Source of the DNA: Sporocytophaga sp.
GTDB taxonomy: Bacteria > Bacteroidota > Bacteroidia > Cytophagales > Cytophagaceae
Direction of reading: 5' to 3'
NCBI GenBank assembly: GCA_024707265.1
Contig: JANQAB010000002.1
Span: 950,188-1,014,187, forward strand
Length of the DNA: 64,000 bases
This document shows positions 37,851 to 47,240 of this stretch, piece by piece. The position numbers and the translations under genes are program-made. How positions within the stretch are numbered: position 1 is the first letter of the stretch; the number at the start of each line of letters is the position of its first letter. The notes below the pieces were generated by a model. That model saw only the letters and a program-made list of their open reading frames with translations, did not search any database and was not told the origin of the DNA.

Positions 37851-38180
37851 TTATCCGCAAATGATAGAAGCTGCTGCAGGAATTGCAGTAGGAAAGTCCA
37901 GACGGTATTTTACTCTGCATTTGGTACCATTATCAAAGAGTTGAACACTATTGGTGTAGAATACTGCATCTCCCACATGAGGATTATTAGGCGTTGACCA
38001 TTCCATCATCCATACTGTTATACATTTTGTTCCCAATGGCAGGCTGTGTATGATGACCTCATTATCTCCAGGTTGTGCATCGAGGGAAATTTTTGCAAAA
38101 AATCCGAAAAAAGCTCCTGCCATTCTTGTTTCTGAAGAGGCAATATCCATTGTAGTGGTTGAAGAAAGTATAGTTTCCAT
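37851..38180 (-). CDS. Hypothetical protein
   Basis: A 109-residue soluble, beta-rich protein with no signal peptide or membrane helix; it has MAGAFFGFFAKISLDAQPGD, a central MMEWSTPNNPHVGD and ends ASIICG. I do not recognise the family. It is a single gene between two terminators. The composition and frame use are normal for the region, so it is probably real. Confidence 0.6.
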   Translation of the reverse strand: METILSSTTTMDIASSETRMAGAFFGFFAKISLDAQPGDNEVIIHSLPLGTKCITVWMMEWSTPNNPHVGDAVFYTNSVQLFDNGTKCRVKYRLDFPTAIPAAASIICG

Positions 38181-38248
38181 TTCCTATTTCTTTATAGCAA
38201 AACAGGTAGAAAATTAAAAAAGTTAAAAGTATTGCTGATGCTAATGAA

Positions 38249-38277
38249 AAAGGCTGACCATTTACTGATCAGCCTTT
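38249..38277 (-). terminator. Terminator of rny
   Basis: AAAGGCTGA and TCAGCCTTT pair across an 11-base loop; the minus strand then has TTTTT. It lies 25 bases past the rny stop. Confidence 0.8.
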
Positions 38278-38301
38278 ATTTATTTAAAAGGAAATTCTTT
38301 A

Positions 38302-39867
38302 TTATTTCGCGTAGCTGACAGCTCTCATTTCTCTGATAACAGTTACTTTGATCTGACCAGGGTATTGCATATCTGTTTCAATCTTTTTAGATATATCGAA
38401 AGATAATGTTCCTGCTTTTTCGTCTGAAACATTTTCAGCGTCAACCATTATTCTTAGCTCTCTTCCTGCTTGTATAGCATAGCATTTTGTTACCCCATCA
38501 AAAGATAACGCAAGTTCTTCCAGTTCTTTAAGTCTCCTGATGTAAGACTCCATAACTTCTCTTCTTGCTCCAGGTCTTGATCCACTGACAGCATCGCATA
38601 CCTGAATGATAGGAGAAAGGAGGGAGGTCATTTCTATTTCATCATGGTGGGCACCGATAGCATTACAAACTTCAGGACTTTCTTTATATTTTTTAGCAAG
38701 TTCCATTCCTAGAATTGCGTGAGGCAATTCAGGCTCTTCAGGAGAAACTTTTCCGATATCATGAAGAAGACCCGCTCTTTTTGCAAGTTTGGCATTAAGA
38801 CCAAGTTCTGCAGCCATAGTTGCAGCAAGTTTGGCAACTTCTCTGGAGTGTTGAAGCAGGTTTTGTCCATATGAAGATCTGAAACGCATTCTTCCAACCA
38901 TCTTGATTAATTCTGGGTGTAAACCATGAATTCCAAGATCAATTACAGTACGTTCACCAATTTCAATAATTTCGTCCTCAATATTTTTGAAAGTTTTGGC
39001 AACAACTTCTTCAATTCTGGCAGGGTGAATTCTTCCATCCTGAACAAGTCTGTGCAATGAAAGTCTTGCCACTTCTCTTCTTACAGGATCAAAACCACTG
39101 ATAATAATTGCCTCAGGGGTATCATCTACAATAATTTCTACTCCAGTTGCTGCTTCAAGTGCTCTGATATTTCTACCTTCACGACCAATGATTTTACCTT
39201 TGATATCATCACTTTCTATATTGAAAATGGAAACACAGTTTTCAATTGCATTTTCTGTAGCAGTTCTTTGAATTGTTTCAATGACTACTTTTTTGGCTTC
39301 TTTGGTAGCGGTAAGCTTAGCTTCATCAACAATGTCTTTAATGTAGGAAGATGCTTTGGAACGAGCTTCATCTTTCAAAGCTTCTACCAGATTTTGTTTT
39401 GCTTCTTCTGCGGTAAGGTTGGCAATTTTCTCCAGTTTGGTAACTTGAGAAGCTTTCATTTTTTCAAGCTCATCCTTTCTTTTGTTGATGATCTCCATCT
39501 GAGCAGCAAGGTTTTCTTTCATGCTTTCCAACTCAGCTTCCTTTCTTGAATTGGTTTCCAGCAACTTTGAAAGATTACCTTCTCTTTGTTTCAGCTTGTT
39601 CTCATTTTGAATAATGATGTTCTTTTTCTTGTTAGCTTCCTCTTCAAATTCCGCTTTGATTTTCAGATAGTTTTCTTTAGCCTGAAGAATTTTTTCTTTT
39701 TTAATGCTTTCTCCTTGAATTTCAGCTTCTTTGATAATTAATTTTGATTTGGCCTGCGCATCCTCCTCGTGTTTTTTAAAAACCTTCATGAGAAGGAATC
39801 TGCCAATTGCAATTCCGATTCCCAGGAATACAACTGCAGTTATGATATAAAATAGAACATCTACCAT
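38302..39867 (-). CDS. rny: Ribonuclease Y
   Basis: Membrane-anchored endoribonuclease that starts mRNA decay. The 521-residue protein has one N-terminal helix (about 3-25), a long coiled coil (about 30-195), a KH domain beginning [20 protein letters not shown], and an HD domain with the metal-binding pair in GLLHDIGK near residue 368 and the IGAHHDE motif. Length and order are standard. It is the last gene of the run pheT, coiled-coil gene, zapA, rny. Confidence 0.96.
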   Translation of the reverse strand: MVDVLFYIITAVVFLGIGIAIGRFLLMKVFKKHEEDAQAKSKLIIKEAEIQGESIKKEKILQAKENYLKIKAEFEEEANKKKNIIIQNENKLKQREGNLSKLLETNSRKEAELESMKENLAAQMEIINKRKDELEKMKASQVTKLEKIANLTAEEAKQNLVEALKDEARSKASSYIKDIVDEAKLTATKEAKKVVIETIQRTATENAIENCVSIFNIESDDIKGKIIGREGRNIRALEAATGVEIIVDDTPEAIIISGFDPVRREVARLSLHRLVQDGRIHPARIEEVVAKTFKNIEDEIIEIGERTVIDLGIHGLHPELIKMVGRMRFRSSYGQNLLQHSREVAKLAATMAAELGLNAKLAKRAGLLHDIGKVSPEEPELPHAILGMELAKKYKESPEVCNAIGAHHDEIEMTSLLSPIIQVCDAVSGSRPGARREVMESYIRRLKELEELALSFDGVTKCYAIQAGRELRIMVDAENVSDEKAGTLSFDISKKIETDMQYPGQIKVTVIREMRAVSYAK

Positions 39868-39966
39868 TTTTTTGGTTTTAGGGGTTAATTAAAAAGGCAG
39901 AAGGGGAAATGAAAAAGTTTTCTAACTTTTAAGTAAAAAATAATAGATCAGAAATAGGGATTCAAA

Positions 39967-40254
39967 TCAGATACCGGAATTTGAAATTAGGTGATCCAAA
40001 TGGGTTATTTTGGACTCTAATTCATTTATATACTTTTGATTTTCAGCATCTGTCCGCAGTCCTTCAGCAAAGCAGTCAAAAGCGACCATCGCCAGAAGAT
40101 CCTGCTTGTCATCTATTCCAAACTGATCCCTATACATTTTTATTCTTTCATTAATCAATCTGCCAGCGATCCTAAGTCGCTCTTCTTCAGCAGCATCTAC
40201 ACGCATCGGGTATTCCCTTTCTGCGATTCTGATTTTTATAGAAAGTTCTCCCAT
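39967..40254 (-). CDS. zapA: Cell division protein ZapA
   Basis: A 95-residue protein that bundles FtsZ filaments. It has LSIKIRIAEREYPMRVDAAEEERLRIAGRL, the ZapA N-terminal domain, DLLAMVAFDCFAEGL, and a C-terminal coiled coil. It lies between a coiled-coil gene and rny, an order seen in other Bacteroidota. No separate terminator follows before rny. Confidence 0.88.
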   Translation of the reverse strand: MGELSIKIRIAEREYPMRVDAAEEERLRIAGRLINERIKMYRDQFGIDDKQDLLAMVAFDCFAEGLRTDAENQKYINELESKITHLDHLISNSGI

Positions 40255-40275
40255 TCAGGGAATTATGATCTTGAA

Positions 40276-40575
40276 TTATTCACTTAAATGTGCTATACAC
40301 TTATCAATTTCTCTAATATACTCGTTAATTTTCAGCTTTAATTCTGAAGGATTATGAGCATCTTCTGCTATTGACGATACAATTTTACTAATTTTCTCTT
40401 GATTTTGAAAGTTTTTTATCTCTTGATTTTGGCGTTCGATTATTGCTTTCAAGTCTTGATTTTCTCCTTTAATCCGAACCAACTCTGTCTTGGCCGAATG
40501 CAGTTCCTGCAACACACTTTCGATTTTGTGCTCAAGAAAATCCAATTTTACCAATAAGTCCCGCTTATCCTTCAT
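40276..40575 (-). CDS. Coiled-coil protein between pheT and zapA
   Basis: A 99-residue protein that is almost entirely a heptad coiled coil (LDFLEHKIESVLQELHSAKT, then ENQDLKAIIERQNQEIKNF), with a short C-terminal helical end. It starts three bases past the pheT stop and precedes zapA by 21 bases. Position and shape suggest a partner in division, analogous to ZapB, but this is inferred from context. Confidence 0.7.
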   Translation of the reverse strand: MKDKRDLLVKLDFLEHKIESVLQELHSAKTELVRIKGENQDLKAIIERQNQEIKNFQNQEKISKIVSSIAEDAHNPSELKLKINEYIREIDKCIAHLSE

Positions 40576-40578
40576 TAA

Positions 40579-42985
40579 TTACTTTCTGATAATAGCTCCA
40601 AGGTCTTTTTCAAATGAATCCATGAGTTTTTGCATGGTTTGATCAATAACTTTATCGGTTAAAGTTTTTTCATTGTCCTGAAGATAAAAACTTACAGAAT
40701 AAGATTTTTTATTGTCTCCTAAATTTGAGCCTTCATATACATCAAAGACGTTAATTTCCTGCAATATCTTCCTTTCTTTGCTCTGAGCCAATTGTTTAAT
40801 CTGGTCAAAAGTAACTCCTTTGTCAATTACCAATGATAAATCTCGTCTCACTTCAGGGAATTTTGAAATTTCCTGATATACAGTAGTTTCGGATAGGAGG
40901 TCTAAAAGTAAGGCAGCATCAAAATCTGCAGAATAAACAGCTTGTTTTAAATCTATAGCCTTTAAAATTTTATCAGCTACTTTTCCGAACTGAACTAAAG
41001 TTTTACCTTTTATTTGATATTCAAGACCTTCTGAGAAATAACTACTCGAAATCGTTTTGATCGTTAAACCTTTAATATTAAGTTTTTCAATAATTCTCTG
41101 GATGAAGTTTTTCAGTGTAAAGAAATCTGCCGGAGCATCTTTTGCTATCCAGGATTCGTCATGCTGGTTTCCTGTAATAAATAAAGCAAGACGATCTTTT
41201 TCAGTATAACCTTTCTCTGTTTTGAAATATGTTTTTCCAAACTCGTAGAATTTCAGGTCTTTTTGTCTTCGATTTACATTATAAGCAATGACTTCAAGGC
41301 CTGAGAAGAGCAATGTTTGGCGCATTACACCCAAATCTTCACTAAGTTTGTTTAAAATCAATACAGGATTATCACCATTTTCAATCAGCTTTTGGTAGCT
41401 TTCTCTTGTAAGAGAATTTGTCACAATTTCAGAAAATCCTGCTCCGGTAAGCAAATTGCCAAGTTTGCCATGAAGTTTTGCTTTATCTTTTTTGGGAAAA
41501 TCAGCAATATACTCTGTTCTGATTTTAGTATTGATTTCAATATTGTCGTATCCGTAAATTCTTAAAACTTCCTCAACGATATCAGCCTCTCTCTGAACAT
41601 CCACCTTGAAAGGTGGAACTGAAACTTTAAGTGTATCTTCTTTTTCTTCTAATATGCTGATTCCAAGATTGGAAAGAATTTCTACTATGGTTTCAGAAGG
41701 AATTTTTTTACCAATCAGTTTATGGATATAGGAAAATGAAGTTTCTATTTCAAAGTTTTGAATAGGAGTAGGGTAAATGTCAATCAGATCTGAAGCAATT
41801 TCTCCTTCAGCAAGTTCAAGGATCAGAGTTGCAGCTTTATTGAGAGCATCAACGGTTATATTCGGATCCGTACCTCTTTCAAATCTGAAAGAGGAATCTG
41901 TTTTGATTCCATGATGCTGAGCAGTTTTTCTTACATAGTCCGGTGAGAAATAGGCACTTTCAAGAAATATGGCCGTTGTTTCAGGTTTTACACCAGAATC
42001 CAGACCTCCAAAAACACCTGCAATACACATCGGTTCATCAGCATTGCAAATCATGAGGTCTTTGGCTGTCAGTTTTTCTTTTATTTCCATCTAAAGTAAC
42101 AAATTCAGTCCCATCAGCTACTGTTTTAACTTTAATTGTATTTCCAACTTTGGCAAGATCAAAAGCATGAAGTGGTTGGCCAAGATCGTGCAGAATAAAA
42201 TTGGTACAGTCTACAATATTGTTAATAGGAGAGATGCCAATAGATTTCAATCTGTTTTTAAGCCATTCAGGAGATTCTTTTACTGAAACGCCTTTAATGA
42301 CAATGCCAGAATATCTAGGGCATGCTTCTGTATTTTCTACAGAAACATTGATGTTAAATTTTTCTTTTGGAGCAGGTAAAGATTTTTCTTCTCCTTTGCA
42401 AATTTCTCTTTTCAAAAGTGCTCTCAGATCTCTTGCAACACCAAGGTGAGAGGCAGCATCAGCACGATTTGGAGTTAGGCCAATTTCAAAAGTATAATCA
42501 TTTTCTACTTTAAAATATTCTGCAGCCGAAGTACCAACAGGCAGTTCGGTCTGAAGTACCATAATTCCGTCGTGGGATTTGCCTAAACCGATTTCATCTT
42601 CAGCACAGATCATTCCTTCGGAAACTTCACCTCTTATTTTCGCTTTACTGATTTTAAATGGTTCGCCTTCAGTAGGATATAATGTGGCGCCAACAGTTGC
42701 TACTACTACCTTTTGTCCTTCAGCAACATTAGCAGCTCCGCAAACGATAGGAAGGATGGTTCCATTACCTATATCGACAGTAGTTTTCTTAAGTTTATCG
42801 GCACCAGGGTGTTTTTCGCAAGTTAAAACTTTCCCTATTACAATGCCGCAAAGGCCTCCCTGTATGCTTTCAAATTTTTCAATTCCTTCAACCTCCAAGC
42901 CTGATTTTGTAAGCAGAGCACCTATTTCTTCAGCAGGTTCGGTAAGTTGGATAAACTGCTGTAGCCAATTATATGAAATTTTCAT
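40579..42985 (-). CDS. pheT: Phenylalanine-tRNA ligase beta subunit (frame break)
   Basis: Essential aminoacyl-tRNA synthetase subunit. The start MKISYNWLQQFI, the tRNA-binding (EMAP-like) domain with GIVIGKVLTCEKHPGADKL, the B3/B4 editing region, the B5 domain and the FDX-ACB anticodon domain (ISKFPEVRRDLSLVID to the end) are all present. After TLDGNKRK the frame ends; removing one base from the T5 run at 42073-42077 restores KRKLTAKDLMICNADEP and an 801-residue protein of normal size. As cells cannot live without PheT, the break is almost surely a sequence error. The alpha subunit gene is not in the window. Confidence 0.95.
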
Positions 42986-43033
42986 TTGTAAATTTTAACC
43001 TTGAAATGTAATCTGTAAAATTACTTAAAACAC

Positions 43034-43678
43034 TTATTTCTCCTGAGGCTTTTCCCATATTTTTTCGCCAGCAAGAATTTCTATGTCCAGATGATTTTCT
43101 GGTGGAGGTAAAGGACAGCTGTATTTATAACTATACACACAAAATGGGTTGTAGGCAAAGTTAAAGTCAATTACAGCATGTTTTTTATCAGTAATTCTTA
43201 AATCGAGGTATCTGCCTCCGCTATAAGTTTCTCCTCCATTAGTTTTATCAGAAAAAGGAATAAAAGCATTTAGTTCATTGTTTGATGAATCTTTTGAAAT
43301 GAGAAGAGTTAGTTGTAAAGGCTTTTTTTCTAATGTAAATGAAGCAGTCGCAAATTTCTTATAAGTGTCTTTTCTGCCATCATTCCTAGTGATAGTAACT
43401 TCTGAGGAATCAGAAAGTGGATAGAGTTCCGCCTCCACTTTAAATTTAGGATTTGGTATGAAGTAATCTAGTGTGGTAAAAGCTTCCTTATCCTCAATGG
43501 GGGAATATGGCGAATGTCTGAAAAAGTCATTCCGCTGGCTTCTATAATCTTCCACATTTTGTTTATAGCTCGTTTTAATATTGCTAAACACAAAAGAAAG
43601 AATTACCAATACGAAAGCAACACCCATACCGGTCCAAAGGATGTGCTTGGTTTTTATTGTATCAAAGTTTGTCTTCAT
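43034..43678 (-). CDS. DUF1684 protein with N-terminal membrane anchor
   Basis: A 214-residue protein with a single N-terminal helix (HILWTGMGVAFVLVILSFVF) followed by a DUF1684 domain: RSQRNDFFRHSPYSPI, IPFSDKTNGGETYSGGRYLDL, and VIDFNFAYNPFCVYSYKYSCPLPPPEN, which is the family hallmark. Function unknown. The start at 43678 overlaps the end of radC by 17 bases; an ATG seven codons upstream is less likely. Confidence 0.86.
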   Translation of the reverse strand: MKTNFDTIKTKHILWTGMGVAFVLVILSFVFSNIKTSYKQNVEDYRSQRNDFFRHSPYSPIEDKEAFTTLDYFIPNPKFKVEAELYPLSDSSEVTITRNDGRKDTYKKFATASFTLEKKPLQLTLLISKDSSNNELNAFIPFSDKTNGGETYSGGRYLDLRITDKKHAVIDFNFAYNPFCVYSYKYSCPLPPPENHLDIEILAGEKIWEKPQEK

Positions 43679-44358
43679 CTGCAAAACTATAATATCCATG
43701 ATCTGTAAAGATCAGATGGTCCAGTACAGGGATTTCCAGAAAGGATCCTGCCTGTTTTAATTTACGGGTTAACGAAATATCGGCCTCGCTAGGTTTCAGG
43801 TTTCCGCTTGGATGATTGTGGACGAGAATGATTGCACTTGCAAGATGTTCAAGTGCATGTTTGTATATCAATTTAGGATCTGCCACAGTTCCGGCAATGC
43901 CACCTGAACTTATAAAGATTTTTTTAATAACAGCATTGGATCTGTTGAGCAAAATAATCCAAAACTCCTCGTGCTGAAGATCCAGAAGATGTGGTTTCAT
44001 TATGTCAAATGCGTCAGAAGCGCAGGTGATTTTTTTCCCTCTTATTCTGTCCTGCCTCCTTTCGCCTTCTGCCAAGCTCTAGTGCGCTTATGATTGTAAT
44101 GGCTTTAGCTTCTCCAATCCCTTTAAATTTTTGTAAGTCTTTGACGCTCAGCTTTGCGAGGTCATTCAGGTTGTTATTACATCCATTTAAAACGAGCTTT
44201 GCCACATCTACTGCACTTAAAGATACCGTTCCCGACCCTAATAATATTGCCATTAATTCTGCATCTGAAAGAGATTCTTTCCCTTTCAGAAGAAGTTTTT
44301 CCCTAGGCCTGTCTTCTTCAGCCCAGCTTAAAATTTTTAAGTATTTAACATCTTCCAT
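43662..44358 (-). CDS. radC: DNA repair protein RadC / JAB1-type MPN domain (frame break)
   Basis: The N-terminal part (KILSWAEEDRPREKLLLKG, SDAELMAILLGSG) and a helix-hairpin-helix region (KDLQKFKGIGEAKAITI) lead into the C-terminal metalloprotease-like MPN domain, with the metal motif LVHNHPSGNLKPSEAD. The two parts are in different frames; removing one base from the T7 run at 44030-44036 restores NKREKITCASDAFDIM and a 231-residue protein. The family's role in repair is doubtful. It overlaps the following DUF1684 gene. Confidence 0.92.
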
Positions 44359-44394
44359 AGCTATTGAAAAAAATATTGGGATAAATATAAAAAT

Positions 44395-44429
44395 AAAAAA
44401 GTCTGACTCAATACGAGACAGACTTTTTT
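44395..44429 (-). terminator. Terminator of the T9SS cargo gene
   Basis: AAAAAAGTCTG and CAGACTTTTTT pair around a 13-base loop, followed by a T-rich stretch on the minus strand. Confidence 0.82.
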
Positions 44430-44461
44430 GAAATATTCTAATATGATTATAATCAGGGGAA

Positions 44462-45685
44462 TTATTTTTTTAAAATTTTGTATGCGTTTTGATCAATAAA
44501 TAAGGTATATATTCCAGGATTCAGACTGCTAATATCTATTTTGTCATCCACTAGATTAAAGTTGAATGTACGACCAGTGATATCCAAAAGAGAAATATTG
44601 GAAGTATTTGGGAAGTTTTTTAGTTGAATGAAATCAGAAGCGGGGTTGGGATATATAATTATATTCGAATCAGATTTTGAAACTGATGGCAACCCACTCA
44701 CAACATCATCTGAATAATAAAAGTATATTGGATAGCTTTCATCAAATATATTGTAATTGGTTAAAAATGCGGATACCTGTTTATTTTTACCGGGCATATT
44801 TTGAACAGGCATGATAATATCTTCCGCCAATACGGTTAAGTCATATGTAAATTCAAGTTTTGAAGAGGGAATTTCTTTCCAGTTGTTGCTGGTCAAATCC
44901 CATTCAAAATCTAATCTTAAAATCCCGTTTCCATTCTCATCATAAGTATATTCATATTTGACCTCATTAGTCCACTTTAGATTATTAATCGAATAGGAGG
45001 AGAAAATTTCTGTAATAATATTTTGATTTTCATCATAGACTTTCTCCTTTTTGTTATACAATTCCCATTGACTTGAGGTGGCATTCCATACTGATCTGGA
45101 TATTGAAAGTTCGTTTCCAAATTCATTATAGGTATATTCATTTTTTTGAGAAGGAGCCCATTGAGGAGAGTTTGGATCCCATCTGAAAATACTTTCTGAA
45201 AGTATATTTCCAGCACTGTTATAATAAAATTCAGTTCTTGTGCCAGGCTCCCATGATTCTTCTGAATTTGACCTTGAATATTGGCTACGGGAGACAATGT
45301 CACCTTCGTTGTTTGATTCTGTTTTTGATTTAGACTGTCCGGCAATTATCCAAATACTCTGGTTAAAATCCCAGTAATAAGAGGTGGTGATACTGTCATT
45401 CAATTCAAATTTTGCCCTTCCGTCAATCATAATTTGAATTATGGTTCTTTGATTATAATTTTCATCGTATTCAAAGTACATTTTATTAACCTTTCCCAAA
45501 ATTATTGAGTCCAGGGTTATTTTATTGCCGGAAATTCTTAATTGATCAGGATTATCTAATTTTTTCTTGAGAATGTTATTGGAAAAGAGGTTGATACCTA
45601 TGTCCTTTTGGCCTAATGAAGTATAGATCAAGCCAATTTGGAAAAATATGACGGAAAGTAAGAAGCAAAGTAATTTTTGAATCAT
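44462..45685 (-). CDS. Secreted protein with YD-like repeats and T9SS sorting domain
   Basis: A 407-residue protein with a signal peptide (ending near TSLGQ). The body holds about six repeats of roughly 30 residues with patterns such as EYTYNEFGNELSISRSVWN, EYTYDENGNG and KVYDENQNIITEIF, reminiscent of YD/RHS-type beta hairpins. The C-terminus (IIYPNPASDFIQLKNFP to NPGIYTLFIDQNAYKILKK) is a T9SS type A sorting domain, so the product is exported through T9SS and anchored on or shed from the cell. Function unknown; adhesion or matrix binding is a guess. Confidence 0.8.
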   Translation of the reverse strand: MIQKLLCFLLSVIFFQIGLIYTSLGQKDIGINLFSNNILKKKLDNPDQLRISGNKITLDSIILGKVNKMYFEYDENYNQRTIIQIMIDGRAKFELNDSITTSYYWDFNQSIWIIAGQSKSKTESNNEGDIVSRSQYSRSNSEESWEPGTRTEFYYNSAGNILSESIFRWDPNSPQWAPSQKNEYTYNEFGNELSISRSVWNATSSQWELYNKKEKVYDENQNIITEIFSSYSINNLKWTNEVKYEYTYDENGNGILRLDFEWDLTSNNWKEIPSSKLEFTYDLTVLAEDIIMPVQNMPGKNKQVSAFLTNYNIFDESYPIYFYYSDDVVSGLPSVSKSDSNIIIYPNPASDFIQLKNFPNTSNISLLDITGRTFNFNLVDDKIDISSLNPGIYTLFIDQNAYKILKK

Positions 45686-45833
45686 AAATTGAAAAGAGTT
45701 TAGATTCTGAAGTAAATATTTAATCTAGGAAAAAAACAATTCGTATTACCTTTATTTAAGGACTATTAAAAAGTTAAATTATTTGTTTTTAGAGTCGCAG
45801 GAATCTTTTCTTGGATGATGATTTAAAAAAGTA

Positions 45834-45860
45834 AAGGCTGCCCGATTTACAGACAGCCTT
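45834..45860 (-). terminator. Terminator of rpsT
   Basis: AAGGCTG and CAGCCTT form the stem around a 13-base loop; the minus strand continues with TTTACTTTTTT. Confidence 0.7.
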
Positions 45861-45890
45861 GTATACTAATTTATTCTTTGATACTTGTTA

Positions 45891-46145
45891 TTAAGCTAAA
45901 GCAGCAACATGTTTTGCAAGAGCTGACTTTTTGTGAGCTGCATTATTTTTATGAATAATGTTTTTCTTTGCAAGTTTGTCGATCATTCCAGATACTTCTT
46001 TTAGAAGTTCCTGAGCTTCAGTTTTATCTGTAGAATTTTTTAATCTTTTGATAAAAGTACGAGTTGTTTTAGCCTGATATTTGTTTCTTAAAGCTCTTGC
46101 CTCGTTAGCTCTTATTCTTTTTAAAGCGGATTTATGATTAGCCAT
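45891..46145 (-). CDS. rpsT: 30S ribosomal protein S20
   Basis: An 84-residue lysine-rich helical protein: MANHKSALKRIRANEARALRNK is diagnostic for S20, and KNIIHKNNAAHKKSALAKHV is the conserved C-terminus. It binds 16S rRNA. Single gene with a good promoter and a terminator. Confidence 0.97.
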   Translation of the reverse strand: MANHKSALKRIRANEARALRNKYQAKTTRTFIKRLKNSTDKTEAQELLKEVSGMIDKLAKKNIIHKNNAAHKKSALAKHVAALA

Positions 46146-46188
46146 CTTATTATTAATTCTTATATTAGACTTTTCCTAAATAGGATTG

Positions 46189-46217
46189 CAAAGATACGAC
46201 TATTTTGAAAAAAACAA
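46189..46217 (-). promoter_or_regulatory. rpsT promoter
   Basis: On the minus strand TTG (46217-46215) and TATCTTTG (46196-46189) are 18 bases apart and fit the Bacteroidota -33/-7 pattern exactly. They lie 44 bases upstream of the start codon. Confidence 0.6.
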
Positions 46218-46264
46218 AAACCTTTGTAAATATTTCCATTATTTTACTTCATCAAAATACAGCT

Positions 46265-47200
46265 ATGAGATTTTTACTGATTATTACCGGATTTTTGATT
46301 CCAAACTATTTGAATGCCTGGGGCTTTTATGCTCATAAAGAAATTAATCGCCTGGCAGTTTTTGCCCTGCCATCGGAATTAATGGCTTTTTATAAACCAC
46401 ATATTGCTTACTTGCAAAATCAGGCTGTTTTGCCGGATAAAAGGAGGTACATAATAAAAGAAGAAGCTTGCAGACATTATATTGATATTGATGTCTATGA
46501 AAGTTATAATAAAAATATTCCGGAAGGATGGGAGCAGGCAAAAGAAGTTTTTACTGAGGATACTCTTTTAAAGCATGGAATTGTGCCCTGGCAAATCTAC
46601 AAAATGACATTTCAGCTTAAAAATGCTTTTCAGGAAAAGGACATTGAAAAAATTCTTAAGGTTTCTGCAGAGCTAGGGCATTATATAGCTGACTCAAATG
46701 TCCCACTTCATACGACAAGTAATTACAATGGACAAAAGACTAGTCAACATGGTATTCATGGCCTTTGGGAAAGCAGAATTCCTGAACTGTTTTCTGAAAA
46801 GTATGACTTTTTTGTAGGGCGGGCATTTTATATAAATGATTTAAGAGCTGAGATTTGGAGTAATGTCTGGAAAGCTCATTCGGCTGTGGATTCAGTACTT
46901 TCTTATGAAAAGCAGGCAACCATTGAAATTCCGGAGGATCAGAAGTATTCATTTGAAGAACGTGGGACAGCAACTGTTAAGGTTTATTCAAGAAGGTATT
47001 CATCCTATTATGATAATCTCCTTAATGGGATGGTCGAACGACAGATGAGAAACTCAATACTAATGGTAGCATCTGTGTGGTATACTTGCTGGAAAAATGC
47101 GGGGATGCCCGATCTGAAAAATGGACAAAATATACCTGAATTGCCGAATAAGCTAGAAAAGGAGGAGATAGCTGATGTATCTTCCGATTGTAATCACTGA
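46265..47200 (+). CDS. Zinc-dependent phospholipase C / S1-P1 nuclease-like protein, exported
   Basis: A 311-residue protein with a signal peptide (LIITGFLIPNYLNA); the mature chain starts directly with tryptophan, WGFYAHKEINRLAVF, as in this enzyme fold where the first Trp and His bind zinc. Further ligand motifs are ACRHYIDID, LGHYIADSNVPLHTTSNYNG and HGIHGLWESRIPEL. The fold hydrolyses phosphodiesters (phospholipids or nucleic acids); the substrate is undecided. The ATG at 46265 is used because the upstream 20 residues are not signal-like. Confidence 0.8.
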   Translation: MRFLLIITGFLIPNYLNAWGFYAHKEINRLAVFALPSELMAFYKPHIAYLQNQAVLPDKRRYIIKEEACRHYIDIDVYESYNKNIPEGWEQAKEVFTEDTLLKHGIVPWQIYKMTFQLKNAFQEKDIEKILKVSAELGHYIADSNVPLHTTSNYNGQKTSQHGIHGLWESRIPELFSEKYDFFVGRAFYINDLRAEIWSNVWKAHSAVDSVLSYEKQATIEIPEDQKYSFEERGTATVKVYSRRYSSYYDNLLNGMVERQMRNSILMVASVWYTCWKNAGMPDLKNGQNIPELPNKLEKEEIADVSSDCNH

Positions 47201-47206
47201 TTAAAC

Positions 47207-47234
47207 AAAAAGGCCGCAATCCGCGGCCTTTTTT
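47207..47234. terminator. Terminator between the phospholipase-like gene and ettA
   Basis: AAAAAGGCCGC pairs with GCGGCCTTTTT around AATCC and is flanked by T-runs on both strands, so it can serve both convergent genes. Confidence 0.92.
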
Positions 47235-47240
47235 GTTTTT

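Noticed and set aside
42038-42090. Programmed frameshift in pheT
   Set aside because: There is no slippery heptamer with a downstream structure, and pheT is not known to use recoding; a five-base homopolymer error is simpler.
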